The notes below the pieces were generated by a model. That model was not told where the DNA came from and searched no databases. It saw only the letters and a list, made by a program, of their open reading frames with translations. The translations under genes were made by a program, and so were the position numbers. A stretch of 64,000 bases of DNA, taken from Intrasporangiaceae bacterium URHB0013. Lineage in GTDB: Bacteria; Actinomycetota; Actinomycetes; Actinomycetales; Dermatophilaceae. Each line of letters opens with the position of its first letter. Positions within the stretch are counted from its first letter, which is position 1. Shown piece after piece: positions 58,216 to 64,000 of the stretch. Location: assembly GCA_000620545.1 (NCBI GenBank), contig JIBA01000014.1:372001-436000 (forward strand), in the 5' to 3' direction.

Positions 58216-59300
58216 GCGCGTGAGCCGTCGTCGGCAAGCGCCGCGAGCTTGGCGGCCTCGTCAGCGTCGAGCGCCGACTGCACGACCGGGTCGAGGTCGC
58301 CGTCGAGCACGGAGTCGAGGTTGTAGGACTTGTAGCCGGTGCGGTGGTCCGAGATGCGGTTCTCGGGGAAGTTGTACGTGCGGATGCGCTCGGAGCGGTC
58401 GACGGTGCGCACCTGGGACCGGCGGGCGGCGCTCGCCTCCGCGTCAGCCTCGTCCTTGGCCATCTGGTGCAGCCGGGCCCGGAGCACGCGCATCGCGGCC
58501 TCTTTGTTCTGCAGCTGCGACTTCTCGTTCTGGCACGACACGACCAGACCCGACGGCAGGTGCGTGATGCGCACCGCGGAGTCGGTCGTGTTGACGCTCT
58601 GGCCTCCGGGGCCGCTGCTGCGGTAGACGTCGACGCGCAGGTCGTTAGGGTCGATGGTCACCTCGACCTCCTCCGCCTCGGGCATGACGAGGACGCCCGC
58701 GGCTGACGTGTGGATGCGCCCCTGGCTCTCGGTGACGGGGACGCGCTGGACCCGGTGGACCCCGCCCTCGTACTTGAGACGGGCCCAGGGCCCCTCCGCC
58801 AGCCCGGGGGTCCCCTTGGCGCGTACCGAGACCCGGACGTCCTTGTAGCCGCCGAGGTCGCTCTCGGTCGCGTCCTCGACGGCAGTGCGCCAACCCCGCT
58901 GCTCGGCGTACCGGAGGTACATCCGCAACAGGTCGCCGGCGAAGAGGGCCGACTCGTCGCCACCCTCTCCGGCCTTGACCTCGAGGATCACGTCGCGGTC
59001 GTCGTCGGGGTCGCGGGGCACGAGCATCCGACGCAGGTGCTCCTCCGCAGAGGCGAGCCGCGCCTCGAGCGAGGGCACCTCCTCGGCGAACGACGCATCG
59101 TCGGCGGCCAGCTCGCGCGCCGCCGCCAGGTCGTCTCCCGCCGCCGTCCACTCACGGGCGGCGGCGACGGTCGGGGCCAGGGCGGCGTACCGCTTGTTCA
59201 GCGTGCGGACGAGGTCCTGGTCACCGTGCACCGACGGGTCGGCGAGCTGGAGCTCGAGCTCGGCATACTCGTCGAGGATCGACTGGACGGATTCGAGCAC
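58212..59300 (-). CDS. prfA: Peptide chain release factor 1
   Basis: Terminates translation at UAA and UAG; 362 residues. It has the GGQ motif in [16 protein letters not shown] and the anticodon-like PVT in [10 protein letters not shown]. Start GTG at 59300 before [15 protein letters not shown]. Located 89 bases after rpmE with a terminator-like hairpin between. Confidence 0.97.
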   Translation of the reverse strand: MLESVQSILDEYAELELQLADPSVHGDQDLVRTLNKRYAALAPTVAAAREWTAAGDDLAAARELAADDASFAEEVPSLEARLASAEEHLRRMLVPRDPDDDRDVILEVKAGEGGDESALFAGDLLRMYLRYAEQRGWRTAVEDATESDLGGYKDVRVSVRAKGTPGLAEGPWARLKYEGGVHRVQRVPVTESQGRIHTSAAGVLVMPEAEEVEVTIDPNDLRVDVYRSSGPGGQSVNTTDSAVRITHLPSGLVVSCQNEKSQLQNKEAAMRVLRARLHQMAKDEADAEASAARRSQVRTVDRSERIRTYNFPENRISDHRTGYKSYNLDSVLDGDLDPVVQSALDADEAAKLAALADDGSRA

Positions 59301-59341
59301 GGCAGGCCCTTCGGCTCAGGGGACGGTGTCAGGTAAGACGA

Positions 59342-59380
59342 ACGCCGGCCCCCGACGACCGAGGTCGTGGGAGCCGGCGT
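59342..59380 (-). terminator. Hairpin between rpmE and prfA
   Basis: ACGCCGGC (59342-59349) pairs with GCCGGCGT (59373-59380), and the stem continues inward with one mismatch and one bulge to a 4-base loop. It begins 9 bases past the rpmE stop and probably ends or attenuates the abundant rpmE message. Confidence 0.6.
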
Positions 59381-59389
59381 GCGGGAGAC

Positions 59390-59605
59390 CTACTTGGCGG
59401 CCTTCTTGCCGTAACGGGCCTCGAACCGGGCCACGCGGCCACCGGTGTCGAGGATCTTCTGCTTGCCCGTGTAGAACGGGTGGCACTGCGAGCACACGTC
59501 GGCAGAGATCTTGCCGGACGTCTCGGTGCTCCTCGTGACGAACGTGCTGCCACAGGTGCAGGTCACCGTGGTCTCGACGTACTCGGGGTGAAGGTCCTTC
59601 TTCAA
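59390..59605 (-). CDS. rpmE: 50S ribosomal protein L31, zinc-binding form
   Basis: Large-subunit ribosomal protein of 71 residues. It has CTC in [10 protein letters not shown] and CSQC in [13 protein letters not shown], the zinc-type C+ L31. Start is TTG at 59605: AAGGAG lies six bases before it, and the protein then begins [10 protein letters not shown] as in other L31 proteins; the frame remains open upstream without conservation. Confidence 0.94.
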   Translation of the reverse strand: MKKDLHPEYVETTVTCTCGSTFVTRSTETSGKISADVCSQCHPFYTGKQKILDTGGRVARFEARYGKKAAK

Positions 59606-59944
59606 CGTTGTCTCCTTGAGGTAGTCGGCCGGGTCGGTGTCATCGCTGCTCACGCTGGGGAGCTGCTCTCCCGTGAACCGGTCCAAAGGAAGAGTGTGCC
59701 AGATAGGCGCACCTCCTCCCAAACGCACGGAGAGCCCCCGGCATTCCCTCCGCCGGCCCCGGGAGACCTGGCTCCTGACATGCATGGATCAGGGCCTGCG
59801 AGGTGTCTTTCCGACGACGGACCGCACCGACACAGCAGGCGCACATGCGTGACCGGAGCGGGCTTGCCGACGCCGGCCTCCGCGATCACCGGGGTGCCCG
59901 TCCGGGCCACCGAGACCCGCACCGGGCGCCCCTGGCGGGAGGGG
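59606..59944. other. Intergenic region between the sensor kinase gene and rpmE (339 bases)
   Basis: No gene is convincing here. It must hold the rpmE promoter and the end of the kinase transcript. Weak G/C-rich inverted pairs exist near 59730-59760 and 59890-59930, but none is a clear terminator, and no convincing -35/-10 pair was found. Confidence 0.4.
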
Positions 59945-62032
59945 CTACGCCCGGGCCGAGACCGTGGCCGGCTGTGCGACGGGAAGCACCACCTGCATCG
60001 TCGTCCCCTCCCCCTCCACCGAGGCGATGACGAGCTCGCCCCCGTGGCCCTCCACGATGGCGCGCACGATCGCGAGACCGAGACCCGTGCCCGGGATGGC
60101 AGCCGCCGTGGCGTTGCCGGCGCGGAAGAAGCGCTCCGAGAGACGAGCGAGGTCGGCGGCCGGGATGCCGATGCCGGTGTCGTGCACCGAGATGATCGTG
60201 GAGTCACCCGAGCGCTCGGCCGACATGAGGACCTGACCGCCCTTGGGGGTGAACTTCACGGCGTTGGAGCCGAGGTTGATCAAGGCCCGCTCGACCTGAC
60301 CGCGGTCGACGCGGACCACCAGGTCCTCGGGCACGTCGGTGCAGACGAGCTGGACGCCTCCGGCGGCAGCCACGGGCTCCATCGTCTCGGTGACCGTGCG
60401 AAGCAGGTCGCGGACGGCCACCTCCTCGGACACGGCCTGCAGGCCGCTGATCTCGATCTTGTTGAGGACCAGGAGGTCCTCGATGAGGCCGCGCAGCCGG
60501 GTGGCGTTGCGCCCGATGATGTCGAGGGCCGCGAGCTGGGGGCCGGACACGTCGCCGAAGTCGCCGTCGACGAGCAGCTCGAGGTAGCCGCTGATCGACG
60601 TCAGCGGGGTGCGCAGCTCGTGGCTGACGGTCGCCATGAAGTCGGTCTTCTGTCGGTCGAGCTCGGTGAGCCGGCGCACCTGCTCGTCCTGCATCTGTGA
60701 CAGGCGCAGAGCGACGATCGACTGGGCGGCGATGGCGGCGCACTGCTGCGCGGCCTGGATCTCGTGCCGGTGCCAGCGCCGGGGCGCGCCCACCATCATC
60801 ACCGAGAGGATGCCGAGGCCCCGGCCGCCCGTGCCGACCGGGAGCATGAGCAGCGACCGGGCTCCGGTGGCCCGGTGGAAGGCGCGGGCGCGCTCGTCGC
60901 CGAAGGCCTGGTGGGCGAGCAGGTCACCGAGGGCGAAGAAGCCGGCGTCGCGGCGCAGCTCGTCGTTGACCGCGCCCACCTGCTGCGCGATCGACCGAGG
61001 TAGCGGCGGCAGGTCGGGAAGGTCGTCGGTGTGCCACTGGAGGCGGTCCTCGACCGTGTGGCCGTCCTCGCTGATCGTGTAGAGCAGGACCCGGTCGGCA
61101 CCCAGCCCGGCGCCGAGCTTGGTCGTGACCCGCTGCAGGGCCTCGTGGACGTCGACGGCGGAGCGCGCCCCCCGACCCACGTCGAGGACGAGCTCCTGCA
61201 TCTCCAGGACGGCGGCCTGCTGGTCGACGAGGCGGGCGTTGGCTCGGGTCAGGTCGTTGAAGTCGCGGGCGAGCATGCGGACCTCGAGCGCCCCCTCCTC
61301 CTGGTTGGCCATGGCGATGACGTCCTCCTCGGCCTGCCGGCGCACGACCGCCCGCAGGCGCGCGAGCGGACGGCCGACGGCACGGTCCATCCCGAAGCCG
61401 GCGGCGAAGAGCACGAGGACCACGGCGGCTGCGACGGCGATGATGACACCGGACGTGATCGCCGTGGCTTCCACCGAGTCGATGCGCGCGGCGTCACGCC
61501 GCGACTGGATGCTCGAGCCGAGCGCCGCGTTGGTCGAGCGGAAGCGGGCGTATGCCGCCCCGGCCCGCGCGCGGTCGCCCGCACCCGCCGCGGCACCGGG
61601 CGCGAGACCCTGCAGGGACTGGCGTGCGGCGACGAACCAGGCGTCCACCGCCGCCCGCTCCTCGGCGAGCAGGCCGGCGTAGCTGCCGCGGTCGGCAGCC
61701 GAGAGCTCCTCGCTGCGGGTGGCGGCCGCGACACGGTCGAGCTCGGCGTTCACCGCCGCCTGCAGCGTCAGCGGGTCCAGGGCGGGCGTCAGGCCCGCGG
61801 ACACCTGCCGCCAGGCCGCCTCGGCGCGGGTCATGTCGAGCTCCACCGCGCTGTTGGCCTCCCTGGCCGGCCCCAACGCCAACGTGAGGGCGCGCACCGC
61901 GGCACCCTGCGAGTGGATCGTGGCCACCGACACGATGGCCCCGACCGGAACGAGGATGACGAGGATGCCGATGAGCAGCCGGATCTGGCTGCCCACCGAA
62001 CGCCTCGAGACGGCAGGCAGCCCGCCGGTCAC
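59945..62032 (-). CDS. Membrane sensor histidine kinase
   Basis: A 695-residue kinase. Membrane helix 1 at about 18-38 and helix 2 at 195-217 flank an extracellular helical sensor (CHASE3-like). HAMP follows (218-270), then a GAF domain (about 285-440), HisKA with the phospho-acceptor His471 in VSHELRTPLTSI, and an ATPase domain with NLGSNAVKF (N box), DTGIGIP (G1) and GTGLGLAIV (G2). The GTG start overlaps the glycosyltransferase stop (GTGA). No response regulator is visible in the window, so its partner is elsewhere. Confidence 0.93.
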   Translation of the reverse strand: MTGGLPAVSRRSVGSQIRLLIGILVILVPVGAIVSVATIHSQGAAVRALTLALGPAREANSAVELDMTRAEAAWRQVSAGLTPALDPLTLQAAVNAELDRVAAATRSEELSAADRGSYAGLLAEERAAVDAWFVAARQSLQGLAPGAAAGAGDRARAGAAYARFRSTNAALGSSIQSRRDAARIDSVEATAITSGVIIAVAAAVVLVLFAAGFGMDRAVGRPLARLRAVVRRQAEEDVIAMANQEEGALEVRMLARDFNDLTRANARLVDQQAAVLEMQELVLDVGRGARSAVDVHEALQRVTTKLGAGLGADRVLLYTISEDGHTVEDRLQWHTDDLPDLPPLPRSIAQQVGAVNDELRRDAGFFALGDLLAHQAFGDERARAFHRATGARSLLMLPVGTGGRGLGILSVMMVGAPRRWHRHEIQAAQQCAAIAAQSIVALRLSQMQDEQVRRLTELDRQKTDFMATVSHELRTPLTSISGYLELLVDGDFGDVSGPQLAALDIIGRNATRLRGLIEDLLVLNKIEISGLQAVSEEVAVRDLLRTVTETMEPVAAAGGVQLVCTDVPEDLVVRVDRGQVERALINLGSNAVKFTPKGGQVLMSAERSGDSTIISVHDTGIGIPAADLARLSERFFRAGNATAAAIPGTGLGLAIVRAIVEGHGGELVIASVEGEGTTMQVVLPVAQPATVSARA

Positions 62033-63477
62033 GCGGCGTCCTCGTCGAAGCCGGTGCGGGTCATGACGCCCCAGACGTGCTTCTTGCCGCGCAGGCTCGA
62101 CCACCAACCCTCGAGACGCCACCACACGGTGGCCTGGCGGTAGCCGATGTTCTCGAGGACGGATGCGGCGATCGTCTGCCACACGGCGCGCCACCGGTCG
62201 TGCTTGTGGAAGGCCCACTCGTCGACGACCATCGCCGAGAGCGTCACGAGCACGGCATACCCGTAGGCCAGCACGAGGAAGAGGATCGCGTAGGGCACGT
62301 TGACGACGCCGAGCGCCAACGCCAGCGGCACGATGAGAATGCCGAAGAGCTCGAGCAGCGGCGCGATGAGCTCGAAGAGCCAGTAGTAGGGCAGGGCGAG
62401 CCACCCGACCCGCCCGTACTTCCGGCGGAAGAGCATCGTGCGGTAGGCCCAGAGCGTCTCCCAGAGGCCGCGGTGCCACCGGCGGCGCTGGTTGCGCAGC
62501 ACCTTGGCGGTGACCGGGACCTCGGTCCACGACACCGGTTCGGGCACGAACTCGATGGCGTAGTCCCGGCCCTCGTCGCGCAACCTCTTGTGGATGCGCA
62601 TGACGAGCTCGAAGTCCTCGCCGATGCTGTCGGGGTCCAGTCCCCCGACCTCGACGACGACGTCGCGGCGGAAGAGTCCGAAGGCGCCGCTGATGAGGAT
62701 CAGCCCGCCCAGGCGCGACCATCCGGTGCGACCGAGGAGGAACGCGCGGAGGTACTCGACGAGCTGGATGCGTGGGAGCCACGTCTGGGGCATCTCGACA
62801 CGGACGATGCGGCCCGAGACGACGCGGCTGCCGTTGACCGGTCGGATGGCTCCACCGGTCGCGACCATGCGCGTCGGGTCGTCCGCGAAGGGGCGGGTCA
62901 CGTGCAGCAGACCGTCGGGCTCGAGGATCGAGTCGCCGTCGATCATGGCCACGAGAGGCTCGCTCGCAGCGTTGATGGCGACGTTGATGGCCTCGGAGCG
63001 GCCGGAGTTCTCCTTGCGGACGACGACGAGGCGCGTTCGACCGTCGCGCGGGACGTAGATCCCCAGCACCGTGGCCCGGACCGGGATCTCGTGGGGCAGC
63101 TCACGCGGCACCTGCACGAGGTCGAAGGCCTCCGCGAGGCGCGCGAAGGTCTGGTCGCTGCTGCCGTCGTCGACGACGACGACCTCGTGCCGGGGATAGC
63201 GCAGGGTGAGGAACGACTTGACCGCCATGACGATGCCGGCCTCCTCGTTGTACGCCGGGACCAGCAGCGACACCCCCGGCGCCAGGCCCGCGCCCTGCCA
63301 GGAGACTGCCGTCGACCGTCGACGCTGCTGGGCCCGGAACTCGAGGTAGGCCAGCACGATGAGCAGGAGCAACGAGGTGTTGATGAGGATGAAGTAGATG
63401 ATGATCGGCACCGCAGTGGCGTCCATGCTCCACACGACGAAGGACCGGAGCCCCTCGACGAAGCCGTCCCAGCTCAT
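62029..63477 (-). CDS. Processive family 2 membrane glycosyltransferase
   Basis: A 482-residue polysaccharide synthase-like enzyme. An N-terminal membrane helix (23-45) precedes the GT-A domain: VVVDDGSSD with Asp103/104, DGD at 180-182, GED at 286-288 and QRRRW at 330-334, the full set of a processive GT2 (PgaC, NodC, cellulose synthase style). Three to four membrane helices follow (about 360-440). No PilZ domain is fused. It probably makes and exports a beta-linked extracellular polymer; the sugar is unknown. It overlaps both neighbours by four bases. Confidence 0.9.
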   Translation of the reverse strand: MSWDGFVEGLRSFVVWSMDATAVPIIIYFILINTSLLLLIVLAYLEFRAQQRRRSTAVSWQGAGLAPGVSLLVPAYNEEAGIVMAVKSFLTLRYPRHEVVVVDDGSSDQTFARLAEAFDLVQVPRELPHEIPVRATVLGIYVPRDGRTRLVVVRKENSGRSEAINVAINAASEPLVAMIDGDSILEPDGLLHVTRPFADDPTRMVATGGAIRPVNGSRVVSGRIVRVEMPQTWLPRIQLVEYLRAFLLGRTGWSRLGGLILISGAFGLFRRDVVVEVGGLDPDSIGEDFELVMRIHKRLRDEGRDYAIEFVPEPVSWTEVPVTAKVLRNQRRRWHRGLWETLWAYRTMLFRRKYGRVGWLALPYYWLFELIAPLLELFGILIVPLALALGVVNVPYAILFLVLAYGYAVLVTLSAMVVDEWAFHKHDRWRAVWQTIAASVLENIGYRQATVWWRLEGWWSSLRGKKHVWGVMTRTGFDEDAA

Positions 63478-64000
63478 GCAGACGCCTTCTGCAGGCTGGC
63501 CAGCAGGCGTGCGGTGCGTACGGCGGGCTCGTCGTCGTGGCCGGCCAGGGCATGGCGCCCGTCGGGACCCATCGTCAGGAGCGCGGTCGCGGCCAGCTCT
63601 GCGAGCCGTGGATCCGCGTCGCCGAGCAGGAGCACGAGCGCCGGGATCGCCTCGGTCTCACCGAGCTCGCCGAGGGCGACGACGCAGGCCCGGCGCAGGG
63701 CGAGCGGCTCCGACGAGGCGGTGTGGGACACGAGGATGCCGACGTCCTCACCGCGACCGAGCCGACCGATGGCCACGGCGCTCGTCTCACGGACGGTGAG
63801 GTCGGGATCGAAGTCGAGCAGCCGGCGCAGCTCAGGCAGGCCTCGGGTGAAGCTGCGCTCGCCACTCAGGTGGGCGGCGACCATGCGGGTGCGGGCGTTC
63901 GGGTCGGCCATGCCGTCACGCAACACCCCCGAGATGCCGACGCCCATCGACTGCAGCGCCTCGGCCGCGGTGGCGGCCGGCAGCCCGCGCTCCGGCGCGC
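63474..64000 (-). CDS. HEAT-repeat protein (5' end beyond the window)
   Basis: The last 175 or so codons of a HEAT/PBS-lyase-type repeat protein; the frame remains open to the right edge. Visible repeats include DPDLTVRETSAVAIGRLGRG, ALRRACVVALGELGETEAI, and DADPRLAELAATALLTMG. Such scaffolds bind other proteins. An internal ATG at 63947 exists, but codons before it continue the same pattern. It is coupled to the glycosyltransferase (ATGA). Confidence 0.85.
   Translation of the reverse strand, partial: APERGLPAATAAEALQSMGVGISGVLRDGMADPNARTRMVAAHLSGERSFTRGLPELRRLLDFDPDLTVRETSAVAIGRLGRGEDVGILVSHTASSEPLALRRACVVALGELGETEAIPALVLLLGDADPRLAELAATALLTMGPDGRHALAGHDDEPAVRTARLLASLQKASA

Overview
The window is a stretch of chromosome from a high-G+C actinobacterium, about 72% G+C by eye. 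GTG and TTG starts are common and 1- to 4-base stop/start overlaps are frequent. NucS-type mismatch repair, the GlgE alpha-glucan pathway, a two-residue-shifted MurA active site (Asp for Cys), a DUF2550 gene after atpC, and crotonyl-CoA carboxylase/reductase with ethylmalonyl-CoA mutase all fit Actinomycetia. The general style resembles Micrococcales such as Intrasporangiaceae, but that placement is an inference. No rRNA, tRNA, insertion sequence, prophage or CRISPR array was seen.

Layout. 0-6.3 kb: a cysteine desulfurase cut by the left edge, a secreted subtilisin-like protease, the electron-transfer flavoprotein pair etfBA, a stand-alone NIF3-like domain, an enoyl-CoA hydratase and a YbjN-like protein. 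6.3-22 kb: a glycogen/alpha-glucan block. It holds glgX, a manganese catalase, glgP, and the coupled operon glgE-treS-mak-glgB-pgm plus a degenerate kinase-like gene. 22-26.3 kb: a CnoX/YbbN-like co-chaperone, a lipoprotein, two acetyltransferase genes and a thiamine-binding-type protein. 26.3-42.6 kb: a region rich in acyl-CoA and B12 enzymes (meaB, thiolase, epimerase, ccrA, a double 3-hydroxyacyl-CoA dehydrogenase, ethylmalonyl-CoA mutase, PduO adenosyltransferase). Between these lie a transporter, a TetR-controlled dehydrogenase, nucS, an AlkD-like gene, a STAS protein and murA. 42.7-59.6 kb: DUF2550, the ATP synthase genes and the upstream run rpmE-prfA-prmC-tsaC-glyA-wecA, all on the minus strand. 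A type II NADH dehydrogenase and an opposite-strand DUF6918 gene sit between atpD and atpC. 59.6-64 kb: a coupled operon of HEAT-repeat protein, processive family 2 glycosyltransferase and membrane sensor kinase, running in from the right edge.

How the genes work together. GlgE, TreS, Mak, GlgB and Pgm form the maltose-1-phosphate route between trehalose and branched alpha-glucan, and GlgX and GlgP degrade the product. CTTGCA-type heptamers lie in the glgP/glgE divergent promoter region. Thiolase, 3-hydroxyacyl-CoA dehydrogenase, enoyl-CoA hydratase, Ccr, epimerase and Ecm give the core of the ethylmalonyl-CoA route; MeaB and PduO can support its B12 mutase step, and EtfAB carries electrons from acyl-CoA oxidation.

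The most unusual signal cuts across genes. The heptamer GTATGCC occurs about 32 times, counting both strands, in coding and non-coding DNA alike. It often forces rare TAT or GCA codons, as if it were kept as a DNA-level motif.
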